Below, in pieces: positions 42,331 to 55,599 of a stretch of 64,000 nucleotides of DNA. Both the position numbers and the translations under genes were made by a program. This DNA is from Parelaphostrongylus tenuis (taxonomy: Eukaryota > Nematoda > Chromadorea > Rhabditida > Metastrongylidae). Position 1 is the first letter of the stretch; every line of letters starts with the position of its first letter. The stretch lies in assembly GCA_019055375.1 (NCBI GenBank), contig JAHQIW010000117.1, forward strand, positions 1 through 64,000, read 5' to 3'. The notes under the pieces were generated by a model that was not told the origin of the DNA, ran no database searches, and saw only the letters and a list, made by a program, of their open reading frames with translations.

Positions 42331-43789
42331 CGTATTCATGTGGACTTCATTCTTGATGATATTCAATTTAGAGGGCACTGATAAACTTTTATGTACATTC
42401 TAAACCAAACTAATCGCTCCTAAAAATGGCGGTAACAATTTTGATCAGCTCACCAATTAAATGAAGGCAGAAAACGTTTGGTAACTAAATCCTCTGCAGC
42501 TGAAATCAGTATGTTCTGCTGAGACTTAGTTGGTGATTGGGTAATATGAAAGACTCACCGTGTAACTGCCAAACAACGAGCATTCCACTTTTTCATCAGT
42601 TCCCAGAATTGTGATTTTACGCTAGTATAAAATTAGATAGTCATCCATGTTGACTTAACACACTGAGCTCAAGTCATCACTACTGAAACCTCTTGCCAAT
42701 GGCCACTTTGCTCGTCTATAAACTCATTAGAAATATTTCTTCACCCACAATATCTCCAGCGTTATGACGTGACCTGATTGCTTGTTTTAGGTCTACAGCA
42801 GATAAGTGTTTGCAGTCTCGACAGGCCTAAACTGGTTTGTCGCTGAGTTGAACGACATCACCGCGCCACCGAATCTGAATGAAATCCACCGCAACATCAG
42901 ACACTTTTCATGTGCAGGCTCCACAAACAATTCCTTGCTCTCTCTATTCAAGCTAGTGCACTTACTTTTCATATGTTTTCTTTTGCAACATTCACACTTT
43001 TTCAACGTCGAATTAGATCTCTTGTCGTAGTGGTCAGAGATATCTTGGAATATACAGGACAGTTGCAAGTTAGACATCTATCTCGCCTTTCATCGATCTG
43101 AAATTTACAAACCGATAAGATAAATGTGCCGTAGAGCAGCAAATGTAAGTGACTGTACCACCGTAATACGCATTCAGTCATTTGCCCGTCCTAATAAAGT
43201 TTTATGTAGCAATGTACACATCTAAGATTCTGATCAACATCAATCACTTTATGGTTAACAGTTTATTTTTTTCAACGTTGAACATGACATACACCGAAGC
43301 ATGTCTTTTGCATTTAGAAAGAGCACATCTGCAAATGTATATCACTGCTCATCAGTTTAAGACTCTATCGTAGCGGTTCTGTATTGAGCCGTGCTGTGGT
43401 CTTGGAAAGTAATCACAGTTGGGAAAGTAAACACAGTGCTGCAGTCTAAATCTACTTACTCTGCTACAGTGCTGTAAAGAAAGTTTTCTGGAGAAAACAC
43501 ATTTTGAATATTCCGGAATTTCTGTTATTGAGTTTCTTAATAGTCTAAAGAAAAAGCTCTGCCCTGTGAATTATAAGTACAAATTAGCGACGCGCATTGA
43601 ACATGTTTTTCATCTTTGCTTCTACAGCTTTTTATGAAGGCCTTTCTAATAACCAAATATATCTTTGATATTTCCGAGATTTGAAGTTTCGAACAACTTC
43701 CAAAAGTTCAATGGAAAATGTTTGGTTAGCGAAAAGTCCTCATTCAAAAGTGCCTATCTGATCCAAGAAAGCATCTTATTCAGGGAGGA
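42331..43789. other. No gene recognised; one longer ORF
   Basis: A 94-codon minus ORF at 42793-43077 contains a Cys/Lys-rich piece (KKCECCKRKHMKSKC). It has no family I recognise, and an open plus frame overlaps it, so I do not call it. From about 43500 the sequence resembles the diverged repeat seen at 6900-7000. Confidence 0.35.
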
Positions 43790-45070
43790 TCACAAAGTTT
43801 TTACGTAAATTCCAATATTTCTGCTGCTACATTTCGTATCGATTCATTAATGGAATAGAAGTTGCTCACTCCAGTTTGGCCCCAGTTAATTTCTGGAGAA
43901 CGATCCCCCGAAATCAGTGTCGTGAAGTAATTCGCGTGAACTGAAGTCTGTCTAGCAGTTCTTTCAGAAAACAGTATTTGCAGAATCACTGATTAGTCGA
44001 AAGTGAGAGTCGGGTTACTATGTCGCCTCACTGTCGTACAGGTTACAGGGATCGTTGTTTCAACGAATTTGAAGTCTAAAGGAATATCCTTCTCTTCGCG
44101 TAAACGAAACCTATGGGTGAAGCTGAAAATGTAGAAACCGTAAAGGTGGCTGGTGCGATTATGCAAACCGTTAAACATGGGTTTGAGATTCGCCTACATT
44201 GAGGTCAGGATCGCCTCATCGATAAATGTTAACTACCGCAATCCTAACTATTATTCTCCAAGTCATTATCGGACATTTTTTGTTATAAAAGAATTAAGCA
44301 TGCAGCGCTCGACGTTCAACAGTTTCTATCGAATGTACCATGCGTTCACCTGCATTCATGGATCGTTATAGTTGTTTGAATGCAAGTATAGTTTATGCAG
44401 TGACATGGGGCGACTTATAAATCTTGACAGACAACCAAGATATAAAGTCAGTGTATTTTCATCCAAGGTGAGTACCTCACCAATTTTGAAATTTGAATCA
44501 TAGTCATGGCTGCGGAATGGATGGAAGTACCCAATCGTTGGAAGGTTTGATATGCCAGAGGCGCAGGATTGAATCACTGGTAATGTGTGTAATGATTATA
44601 TGTTCAAGCACGCTGAGTGATTTGCAAAACTTCAAACCTCGGATCTTCGCTACCACTCTTTCCTCGAAATGGCACTGTGAGCGAGTTTGGTGTGGTATGC
44701 ACATCTCGGAGCTGAACCCTAGTAAAGCTAATGCGACTGCAAGAACTGAACAGCGATAAAAGAGCGGTAGCGAAGAGGTGGCCTCGGCCGTGTGGTGGTG
44801 GCACGTGTCCCGCGCATGAGTCAAAGACGGGCTCGCCTTCTCCTTAAGGTTCAAAGTTTTGCTCATCACTCAACATTACTGGACATCATGTCATTGCCAG
44901 AAGAGTGATATAGTAGAGATTTGATGTGTATTACATGCTTTCAATGGATTTACATAACCTTCGATGATGATGGTTGGAACACAATAGTGGGTATCCAAAA
45001 ATGAATCAAATACACGTTGGGATCTCCGCAGCGACGGCTATGATTCAATTTTAGGAAAATCGTTTTTATC
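43790..45070. repeat. Segmental block F, copy 2
   Basis: Direct copy of 18090-19320 with the internal SINE-like element conserved at 44755-44878. Starts the second large duplication (43.8-53.6 kb). No frame is conserved with copy 1. Confidence 0.6.
44755..44878 (+). mobile_element. SINE-like tRNA-derived element, block F copy 2
   Basis: The partner of 19020-19141: GTGTGGTGGTGGCACGTGTC head and GTTTTGCTCATCACTCA tail. The tail is closer to the 30.8 kb element end than copy 1 is. Confidence 0.5.
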
Positions 45071-45486
45071 GTATCGAGTGTTTTCTCAAAACCACTGCTC
45101 AAATTTCAATATGCCTGATAATCATTATTTGAGCCACGCATGTCAGTGGTCTATCAATGAGGGCTGACTCAAATAATGATTATCAGGCATACTGAAATTT
45201 GAGCAGTGGTCTTAAGAAAACACTCGATACGAAAGACATGATATATTGAATATACCAGCCAAGAGCAATCGAGTGTACAACACTCTGCGTTCGGTGTAAA
45301 TTTCACTGGACATAGAGTGCAAAACGTTCGTCGTCGTTAACTCTTAGTGTGGGGCTGGAGCTCCCACAAAGATTACCAAAAGACAAGAAAGGGTAACTGC
45401 CCGACTGACGAGATCGCAAGATTGAAACGCGTGCATCGGGCTCTATAAGTCAGCCCTCATTGATATACCACTGACATGCGTGGCTC
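45071..45486. repeat. Interlocked inverted repeats inserted in block F/E
   Basis: Arm a (45071-45133) is inverted at 45168-45230 (about 63 bp, few mismatches). Arm b (45131-45168) lies exactly in the loop between them and is inverted at 45449-45486 (37 of 38). The order a-b-a'-b' would give a pseudoknot-like topology. Copy 1 of the block (about 19320) lacks the whole segment. A piece of arm a also occurs at about 17905-17955. No ORF. Confidence 0.7.
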
Positions 45487-45499
45487 AAATAAAGATCTT

Positions 45500-48400
45500 T
45501 TTCTCTAAATCAGTTAACACTAGAAAGCGTTAATATTGCATAATGACTGAACTTGACCACGTATATTACGATTAGGCTTTACGAAAAGGATTACTTGGTA
45601 AAAAAACTTTGAAATTTTCATCTGTAAATAGTTGCAAAATGCTGTTTTGATGCGAAATAAAAGCTTGCGAACTAGGAAAAACTGAGAACTAAACACTTTT
45701 ACGATAAAAGTCATGACATAGTGTAATACACTGAAGTTAAAAAACTCTTCACTTTTCCTTAACTGTATCAAATAAAACTCTTCGATTCGTTCTATCATTT
45801 GCTTAACAAGAAAAATGCGGATCTATGGCTGAGCTAAAGACAGCAACTTCAAACAGGTAAATCAGCAAGGTATTACGCTTTATTAATTGTTGTCAGTCCC
45901 ATGATTATAGATAGACCTAATTGCCCTTTGTTCGCTTTGGCTTCAAGAGGATCAAGAGTAAATTCCTTAAGCTTTTTATTAATTTGTTTTCGCGTACGAG
46001 GACGATTGAGATTCGGCTCAGTAAAATCCAAAGCGTCCATACCAGAAATAAATGTTGAGAACTAATGAGCCCAAACAAAATCTATACTTCAGGAAGTTGA
46101 AAACCTTCTGGTCGTCCATCCATATCTCGGTGCATTATACAGTAATAGTAGTTCGTTTTCCAATTCATCATCGCATCTCCATGCATTCTTATGCACTTTC
46201 GTATCATTCTTCGATGCAATGAGCACAGTAGATAGATAACTCAAAAAAATTACCCATGTCGAGACACCTTCAGTAGAGATGAACTCACTCATAGGTACCG
46301 TAACCATCCTAAATTTTGTGAGATTCTTTAAACACTTCCCAAGAAAGAATTTCAGCTGCAAGTTGGTCTGCCAAAGTTCCATAGTATGAGAAGAATCTGA
46401 AATATTATTTATCACTTATTAAATGGGGCGCTGTGGTGGAGTGGTTGTGATGCTTGTCTTAGCACGCGTGGGGCCAAGCTCCACCCCCACCTCTCTTCGA
46501 CAGTCGACATCGACGTCCAATCACAGCAGGGCTATCCTCGAGATTGTATGGAGACTTGCTCAACCAGTATTCTGAGCTATTCAAGAAGAAGACGAAAAAA
46601 GAATAGAATTATGGAGGTGCTGGGATCTGCACAGTGAAAAAAAAATACTATGATGATGAATCAAATAAAGTGCTAAAGTGCTATCCTTATTAGAATTTCC
46701 CAATCATTCCGTAGTGAGCTTCTAGACACAGCATTGGAAATTGCATGAATGCAGTGATAAAAGAAAGAAGACACACATATGATCTTAGTGATGCGATGTG
46801 GAAAAAGTTCTGTGAAAATGCTTGTAACATTTTTGAGTATAGACCATCTCTTCTGTTTCTGGACTCATTTGAAAGCCAGTCTTTTCCCTCCTTGATTGGT
46901 GTATAATTTATCTACTTCGTTGATTCGTTGATGGTAATGATGCTGATGCATCTTGATGCGTTCACTTGCCACCGTTGCATTTAAACCCATCATCCATTCG
47001 TGCATCATCAACAGCCTAATTTCCTCGCTTGCTAACTCGATCCATAAATAAGGAGATAAATTGTAGACCAATCAACGCGGGAGAAGACGGGCTTTCAAAT
47101 GAGCTCGAAAACACAAGAAATTGTTACCAACACCCGAAAGTTACAAGCATCTTCTCAAAACTTTTTCCCCAACCTATCACAGAGGACTTGAAACACTACG
47201 AGGAGATATAATTTGTTCAAATTTATTTTTGCAGTAAAATTTCAAACATGCTAGTGGAGCTGGCATGCTTCTCGAATCCTTTGAAACTAAGCATATAAAG
47301 TCCGCGGCTCACAAATAGCATGTCAGCACTCAATTTTTTCATGAAATATTATTTTATTTTATGTGTTGGCAAAACTATTTTTTAGTCCGGCTTTAATATC
47401 CGTAGTTCTAAAAGAATGAAACACCATGTGTATTGCGCTGATGAGTCTCAAACTGTATATCCCACTAGGTATATTGAAGTTCTTACTGTTTCTGAGACAC
47501 ACAACATAGAAAGTCGACCTGCATCAGGTGAAATACTACTGACAAAGAAATAGCTCGAACAAGCACCTCTAAGCTCCTCTTATTCTCGAAACACAGTACA
47601 ACTGACTAGGCCTCGCTCGCTCAAGCGATTTCGTTAATATCGTGCTCCCGACATAATACCCTCAGATTTCAGTCACTTACATAGCCAAAAAACATACTAC
47701 TACCATTGTATCAAACGACAACTCTTTCTCTTCAAACCTCTTTGTGATATGGAATACTACGATCAACGGTTTCAATAAATACAGTGTTAGTAGAGGGGAA
47801 AGGGCAATTTCAGAAGATCTAAACGATTTCTTAGCAACAATCTAGAAGCTTAAGTTTCTTCATTAACCATTGATTCATTAGTGATAGCATTGGGAATGAT
47901 ACGATCATCAGTGCGAGGGAATGGACTGCGGGAGAAGCTAAAGCTAAGCCACTGGAATAAAGGCTACCTGGTTCAATAGCTATTCGATACTTGATACTTA
48001 TTTATACTCAGTATTTCTCATTAGATATGTAATAATATTGGATAGATAATTACATGAGTATTCATTATCCATAATTATTGATAATCCGATAGTACTTATA
48101 CGTCAACCTTTTTCAAAAGAATGCACAAATACGTGCCTGATACTGTCCCGTCTTTTACCATTTTACCTCCGAAATTATCTTGTTTTTACGAAGGTAATGG
48201 TAGACGTTGATCGGTAATCGAAGCAGTGATAATTGTACCAACTGCTGCGCTGCCTTAGATTCCAAAATCTTTTCACCTTTATAATGTGAACCTTCTGGTC
48301 AAACTGTATGAGATACTCTTTGCTGAAAATAAAGTAATAGGACTGAAAAAAACCACTATTCGATTTCTAACGATCATATTTCAAGTACAAACAGCTATTC

Positions 48401-50186
48401 CTATATTATACATATTATTATTTATTTCTATATTCATACTACCCTCTGTGGCAGTATGCTGCGCCAATTCAAGTAATTGCACTTGATTTGTTTCCTTATA
48501 GTTATCACCCACAAAGGTCTTTGAATATTTCTCGTGTTGCTTCGGGATCCGTTTAAAGATCTCGTCTCCTGTTCTAGATGCTGGTGAAAAACGGATCTCC
48601 TTGCAGGCATGGAAATAGCCGAGCTAGGGTGTTCCATAGAGGGATCATTGATTGAATGCAAGAGAGTAATGGAGGAAAGATTGAATCAAGACTTCGTTTT
48701 TTTACCTTCCTGATACATCGCTTCACTGACCACTGAAAACGCCGTCAAAACCTTTCCCAATTGTTATTATCACTGTTGTTATTATATTTACCATTGCTAT
48801 AATTATTGTCATAGACAAATATGACGAAGACTCAGTCCATGAAGAATGTATGGTGCAGAGGTGAACAAGGCCTGCTCAATGATTCTTTGTTTACGCAGCC
48901 TATCTCGTACGGCAACCTTGGCCGTTCAGTGAGTATGGTAAGCAGCAAGAAGAAGGAATCATGCAGAAGAAAGAGCGCAGCAGCTGCATTAAGCCCTTTC
49001 AACAAAGCTACCGAATAACTAAGGAACTCGAGATTTCTGCAGCCTTTCTAATTCAAGGGTCCCCACGGCGCTCTGTTATGTAGCAAAGACGTGGGCTGTT
49101 ACTTCAACCACGTCGAAAAATCTGTTTACCATCCACATGACACCAGAACAAAATCTTTTGATGTTTAATCGTCATTCACAACGCCTAACCGGTTTGCGCA
49201 ACCGAGGTCTTCGATAGCTTACATCTTCGAGAACCGGAGGGCTCACTTCGATAGTGAAGCACAATTATTTGGATACGTAACGAGAAAAATAAATGATAAA
49301 TGAGCTAAAGGAACAGTCAAATGGACTCAGAAAGGATTCAATCGCTTTTTCGCACGACCTCTCAGGCGAAAACGGACGTACTCCTGGCTAACGTCAACCA
49401 TATACACCCGTACACGGTAACGAGCTCACGACACGGAATGGGCCTTGTTCACGTCATCTTCTTCTGAACAGACCATCACTTGGGTCGACTAGTCCACCAG
49501 GAGAAAGTAACAGAAATAACGCAAGAGTTCGCATCTTCAATGAATAGGAAATTCAAGTACTTAATCAAGTATTTGCCCTCAAAATGAAGTGCTATGAAAA
49601 TGTATGACCAAACCTTTTTCTAACCCGAACAGCTAGCGAAACTTTGTGCCGATTATACCAGGATCTTCAAGCTTACCACAAAGGCATCAAAATGCATGCT
49701 TGAAAATCAAGCAGCGCTTATCTCAAAAAAAAAAATAAGTGGCCGATTTTCGTAAACGGGCCTATGCTTAACTTCGGCATGTGTGACCAGTAACTTTTCG
49801 GAATGAGCAGCTTAAATGATCGCACGCTCAAAAGTGCTTTTTGTAAAATACATTACAACGATGGCGGAACTCAGGGTTTTGCAGAGATATGAACCACAAA
49901 GTATCTGCTCATAGTGCCGTTCATTCATTGCCATTCTTCTTCTATTGGCTGACTGATTCTTCAGCTAATCTCAGTTTTTCAGCCGTCACCATGGTATTAT
50001 CAAACTGCAATCCATTGAGATTCCGTTAATTAGGATACGCATGATGCAATACACTTTAGTTTTAGGGAATTTGCAGAGAAAATCTGATTATGCCTGATGC
50101 TGACCTTTCTCTCCTGTGTTTCACATACAGCAACGCAGTAACGGCTTCTTTCCCACGTGTGTTGATCCGACGCATCACATGTCTGT
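45500..50186. repeat. Segmental block E, copy 2
   Basis: Direct copy of 19391-24150 and 60880-64000. Frames seen in the other copies are broken here, for example the 22347-22559 frame near 48434-48661. It contains a family T element at 46425-46690. Confidence 0.6.
46425..46690 (+). mobile_element. SINE-like family T, copy 3
   Basis: Has the clearest tRNA-like head of the family: GGGGCGCTGTGGTGGAGTGG, then TTGTGATGCTTGTCTTAGC. It ends ATGATGAATCAAATAAAG. Same place as 20221-20470 in the block. Confidence 0.55.
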
Positions 50187-50420
50187 TCATTCCACGGTAT
50201 TCTCGAAATCTTTTGTAACGATAAGATGCTTGATTTCTAATCGCCTACAGTTTTGGCAATCGTTTAATGAGCGCTTATTAGGTAGAATCACCTTCCTTGT
50301 ATCATCTATAGCTACTTTTAAGATTTTTGTCTTTTTCGACAACTTCCTACGAGGCAAACCTTCCCAGAGCGACAGGAACTCTTGAGATGTTGAGTACAAC
50401 AACTTGGGAGCAGTAACCGC
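50187..50420 (-). CDS. Conserved minus-strand ORF, copy 2
   Basis: Reads APKLLYSTSQEFLSLWEGLP then RRKLSKKTKILKVAIDD, ending DFENTVE and stop. It is co-linear without indels with 24153-24378, while neighbouring sequence carries indels. That retention suggests recent coding constraint, or only short divergence time. Function unknown. Confidence 0.35.
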   Translation of the reverse strand, partial: AVTAPKLLYSTSQEFLSLWEGLPRRKLSKKTKILKVAIDDTRKVILPNKRSLNDCQNCRRLEIKHLIVTKDFENTVE

Positions 50421-50445
50421 ATTCGAATGTTGATTGGCTGGCACA

Positions 50446-50716
50446 ACATGTACTCGTAGTCCAGGGGTAGGGCGCTGCCTGCCACGCGGTCGAACTAGGT
50501 TTGTTTACCGGCCAATGCGGTCAACGCACCACGTAGTAGTGACCAGTATCCGAACGTTCGTCGGCCGATGTACCTCAGCTCATTTGGTGCATCGGCTTTC
50601 CTGTGCTCGAATACTGGTCACTACCACATGGAGCATTAGCCGCATTGACCGGGAATCGGACCCAGATCTACTGCGGAGCAAGCAAGCGCGACTACCACTG
50701 AACCACAAGTGCATGT
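50446..50716. repeat. Fold-back repeat of tRNA-Gly-like halves, copy 3
   Basis: The left arm begins TGTACTCGTAGTCCAGGGG (plus). The right arm's tRNA-like part is 50642-50712 (minus), with GTGGTTCAGTGGTAG. The inner part again has paired TGGTCACTAC-type sequence. Confidence 0.7.
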
Positions 50717-50850
50717 TGCATGAGCCGACTAACGTTTGAATACGAGTCGCCACTGGATCTTCTGGATTCACCACTACGTTAAGGCTGTGATTTCGACCTT
50801 ATACATAGATTTTGTAACGTTTATCATTTAGAGTAAGAGTATTTACTAAG

Positions 50851-51290
50851 CTGATTGCATGTACACGAAAAAGTTTGTCGCACATGATAAATTTATGGAA
50901 CTCCAGCTAGAAAGCCGACGTATATTCGCTCAATATTAGCATGTACAAGACGATAGCCATGGATGTAACGACGGTGAGAACTGAACGAACCAAACACCAC
51001 TGTTAAACTGATTATTATCAGCGATCGATAAATCTGCTTCAATTTGTGTTACCTGTAAATACGTCGTTTTAAATATAATCATAGAAGTTCTACTACTCCA
51101 TGTGAAAGATAATAACAATCAAATACTTCCACACTGCTACGATAACTCACTTATCTTGACTTTCTTTAGCAAAACATATAAATGAAGCATAGCAAACAAT
51201 CATTAGGATGTTGACGGCCATTATGTAGTATCCAAACACCTTATCGATCAAACTGGTCACTGGAGCGGTGATGGAGCAGACAACCTTCCT
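50851..51290 (-). pseudogene. srsx-type receptor, transmembrane 5-7 exons, broken
   Basis: Very similar to 24589-25024. The transmembrane 6-7 exon has lost its donor (CAG followed by CTTAG) and carries a one-base insertion near 50975. The transmembrane 5 exon has an inserted base in the FLKK part near 51171. Otherwise the KQIY, ERIYVGF and NILMIVCYASF parts are recognisable. Confidence 0.75.
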
Positions 51291-51380
51291 GAAATTTGAA
51301 TCCATTCCTTATTCATAGCCGTCGCACATGGATGTATTCTTTCTATCTTTTTCTAACCATAATTTCCACCATTTTTGATA

Positions 51381-51945
51381 TTAGGTTCAAGAGAAAATTT
51401 TCATCGTTTGGATGGGAATGTCGTTTTTTCGCATGAATCGTGCGTGATTTTCATATAATTTGAAAGGTCTACTTCTTGCGCATCTATTGATATAGAATTT
51501 GTCTATATCTGCTGCAGAATGGAATTGTCCAGGGAACAAAAACGTTTGTTCATGCTTTACGAGTACAAATTTGGTTCAAATGCTGCTAATGCTGCTCGCC
51601 GAATCACCAAAAGCTTGGTGCGACCGTACGGTTTTAGAGTCAACACTCCGATCTGATTAATCTGATTATTACTAACTGATTACGGCCTTTTCCGATCATG
51701 CTACACTTTTTGGAAGGTCGCCGATTTGAATCTTTCCATGAAGTTGAAGGAGCTTGTCAAGAGTTCTGTGATTCAAAGCCGAAGGAGTGGTACTTCTAGC
51801 AGATCCGAAAACTGGCGGACCGAGGCAAAAAGTGGTGGATAATGATGGCGTGTATTTTGAAGAATAGTTGTTGTTGTTTGTTGTCTGAATATATGCATAA
51901 ATTTTCAATAATCTATCAAACGATGGAAACTTTCTTTACTACCTA
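51381..51945 (+). mobile_element. Internally deleted mariner with both ends
   Basis: The left end TTAGGTTCAAGAGAAAATTT follows a TA at 51379-51380. The right end (ATGGAAACTTTCTTTACTACC) is its imperfect inverted repeat, about 24 of 29 when compared with the 25.6 kb right end. ATG at 51519 starts MELSREQKRLFMLYEYKFGS, then NAANAARRITKSL. After the deletion come FESFHEVEGACQEFCDSKPK and the RKLAD stretch. The catalytic core is absent. At 8772 and 56510 the paralogous position is an unoccupied TA. Confidence 0.75.
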
Positions 51946-54480
51946 GCATCTATAAAGGTAGCTTTTTCAGCCTTTCTGTCCAAGCGATGTGTCTAATTGT
52001 TGCACTTCAGGGTATCTAGTAAGCTAAGAGCGATTGCGTCCCGAATAGTTGCTTTCTATAAAATACTAGGTGTATAGAATAGTTTCACTGGGCTTGTGCT
52101 TGCTGGTAGATTGTTTGTTTCAAATAACTAAATGAGATTTCCTGTTTTTTGAAGTCTTGGAACACAGAACGACACCTACATCTCATATAGCTTCTTCATC
52201 GAGCGATCAAGCTGCTATTTTGAAGTTTTCGTTCTATTATTTTAACCATCATTGCTCTGAACGTGAGTTGATATGCCACTATAAACCAAGTAATGTCAGG
52301 GTATCCGTTTGAGATACCCGGATTCTACGCTCGACTAATTTGTGGCGGGATCCCAAGCAGCTGTCAACACGTCTCCGAATCATTGATATCGAACTTTCAG
52401 GCCAATCATCACACTACATGATGCACGCGTAAATATTCATTCAAATACAAGACATAAATCAGTCAGCTGCAGCAAAGACAAAGTAGCCAATGTCCGAATT
52501 CAGCTGCGCATAATGTCAATCAACATGTTTGTCTTATGCACCGTGTTGCAGTTATTCCCCCGAATAACTTCTACTTTCCTTCCTCTTCTACGCTTATTCT
52601 ATCACACATCGTCAAATAATTGATATTCTAATTATAGATAATAGAAAAAGTGAGGCAATGAGTCATATCGTTGGTTAGTGAGCTAAGCCGGCGCATCTAC
52701 AGTTTATGTGGCTCGCTGCTGTTCGGACGGTTTCCAGACAAAAGGACGGACTGAGAACTCTCGAGTGACGGACTAGTGCACGGCTCCGATGACACTTTAG
52801 TCGCCTCATATGGCTTTGAATCAGCAGCCGCCATTCAAACCTTTCGCTTACCTTCTTAGATAATCGTGGCTTCACTTATCTCAATAGGCTTTCTCGTCCA
52901 TTTGCGAATAGCATAGTCTCAAATCACCTCATCAACACTAACTACGCTCCCAAGTCGCTGTCAACATAATAGTGTCACGCTTTGATCGCTTAAGTACTTC
53001 ACTCCAGCCTCTTAACCGCATCTCCACACTCCTATTTACCTAAATGCTCTCCATACATAGTCGTATTCCGCTCTTATGTTATTGGTCTCCAATTCGAGCC
53101 TAAAGATGCCCCGTTGAAGTCGCCCAACATCCGGGTCATTGCGTGCTCTCCTGCCTTATCCCATCTGCGCTCATCTCTACATTATAAGCTCAAATCAAAA
53201 GCATGTATGCCTCTCTTAGTAAGTGGTCCCTAAATAATTCTGTACTGCCATTCAGTCCCACATCCTGAAATGCTGTACTAGGTTTTTATCCCTCATTAAC
53301 ATATCCTACGATCTGGATTAAAACTATCCAGCTTCCATACGTCACTCTCCAAATTTTGCATTGTTTCATAAGTTTACTCAACATAATGCTCACTTAGGTT
53401 GCTTTCAATGCTATCGAATCATATCCCCCAAACCTGGCAATATCACATCATACCTCCTGTCAGGTCTTAGGAGTCCATTGCTAATCATCCTATCTTACGT
53501 ACATGATTTCATAGACCTGCCTCCCTCTGATACTCTGTTATTGGTTCACATATTACCAATGACTTATACTCACATTTATGAATATCGTTATTTGTTGTCG
53601 TTTGTGTTGAGAACTGAAAATTGTGAGTTTTTGGTGCGTGTTACCCCTTAGGGACGGCTATAGAAATCGATGCGCGCAGAGCAAAACAGACGATTTTCGC
53701 TATTTGATTAAGATTTTCACGCCGATTTGCGAAAATTTAGGAATTCTCGTACTATGTTGATAGGAAAAGATTTCCTCTTCTCGCTCATATGATTTTCGTT
53801 TGAATATATGCGTCTTCTATAAAGAAAAACGTTGGGTTATTACGGAAATATGCTGAATTTGACAATCAATCAACTCTATTGCTTGTATGGAGGCTATCAC
53901 AATAGAAAAAACTCTGGTTCTGATCTACCATAGTTTTATACAAAGTCCAAAAACCATCACAGTGAATAAAAATTGAAAATAATGACTAATTTACAACAAA
54001 AATGTTAATGCATGCCGTATTCAATACAAGTTCATCGATAACTCTTACTATAACTAAGTTTATATCAATCATTCGTTTATTTTCAGTTATACAGAGTTGA
54101 GGTAAGCGAGAAAAGGTTGAGTGCTTATGGATAGTGGAAAAATTCTGAGCGGTAAGGGACATGTTTGAATAATAGGCCTTGAACATCGGCATTATGCAAA
54201 CTATTGGTCAGAATATGTATCTCCGGAGTAGTATTCTCGGTACTTCTCTCCCACCAGCACCCTCAATCAAATAAAGTATTTTTTCTTCCTTCGAGGCTTT
54301 AGTAAGTGTCCCACAGCTTGAATATCGATACCTGAAGAGTGTACTTTATTTTTCAAGCGGTTTCTATATTGCTGTAAAGGTGAAGTAAAATTTCCGATAC
54401 TTATGTGTTAGACGGCGACAAATTTTTAAGTCGATCTCATTCGCTGGCCAGGATCTTTTCTTAAAAGTGTTAGCATTCAT
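51946..54480. repeat. Segmental block C, copy 3
   Basis: Direct copy of 3396-5840 and 25607-27180. Also carries the segment after 53600 found only in copy 1. No recognised gene. Confidence 0.65.
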
Positions 54481-55599
54481 TGAAGAGCTCAAATCTCTAG
54501 CGAAGTCTTCCTCAAAAACTAAGCATATCCTTCGAATTTTTGAGTTAAATTTGCCGAGATTTGTGTTGTTGAAGAACTGCTGTTTTTTTTTTGAGGAAAG
54601 CGTTGCTCATCGAAAGATGCTCAAGTGTTAAATAACATATTCTTTGCCCTGTTACTGTGTAATACAGAGACCTCTAAAAATAAATATATCTTCCAATTTT
54701 TCAAGATTTGAGCTATCGAATAGCTACTAAAATGTCTAGAAAGAGCGAAAAATACTACTTTTTTTGGATATGGGTGGTGATTGGGGAAGTAACGCATTAT
54801 GCGCAATGATCAACGCGCGCTCTTCCGACACTCACTCAAGCTACATATTAGAAATACCTCCACATGGACCTCTATTAGAAATGTTTAGTTGCAAAGACGT
54901 GCTTTCAAGCTACGTTCTTGCAAGGCAGGCGATACAAATGCACAATAGCGGTTGAAAGTTTGCTTTTGTACAACGATATGGTCTTACCGCTGAAAAATGA
55001 AGGATTTCAAGCGAAGTAGTCACTCTTTGTATTGAAAAAATTTTCGTAGAAGGTTCATTCGAGATATTCCGTCCTTTATGTAACGATAAGACACCTCTGA
55101 GGTATAAAATTCACCTATAAATACCAATAAACCACCTATGACGTCCGAGCGGCGAGGTAGCATTTAAGGAGTGAAATGTGATCTTCTTTTCCCACTTACG
55201 GCGTTATATGGCAGCCTTTCAAAAAACCAACGTTATCACCAGAATCCTCTAGGTTTGTACCGTCTAATAAGTATTAAAACGTTAGTGAAGAGCCATATAC
55301 TGTCCACAGCCGGGCAAATGAAGAAAATTGAGTGTGAAAATAATTTATTTTCTCTGTTACAACATAATAAAGAGCTTTTTTTGAAGCTGAAAAAGTTTTT
55401 GAAATCGCAGAAATTTCAGCTTTCGAACGATCACCAAATGTTCAAGAGAAGATTTTTCTGCAGCGATAAAGGCCTTCCAACAATCATGTACCTGAGCTGG
55501 TACATGCCGTCCCTTGGGGGTTAAAAGTGCGGGAACAAAAACAAACAAGCAATTTGAGTGCACTGGTGACCGTGTTCAAATGTTGATCCACAAGTGCAA
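54481..55599. repeat. Segmental block B, copy 3, with deletion junction at its left
   Basis: 54490-54720 matches 6780-7009. The 5845-6780 part of copy 1 is missing. The remainder matches 7010-7860, including the minus frame RRSDVIGGLLVFIGEFY around 55090-55160. Confidence 0.6.
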
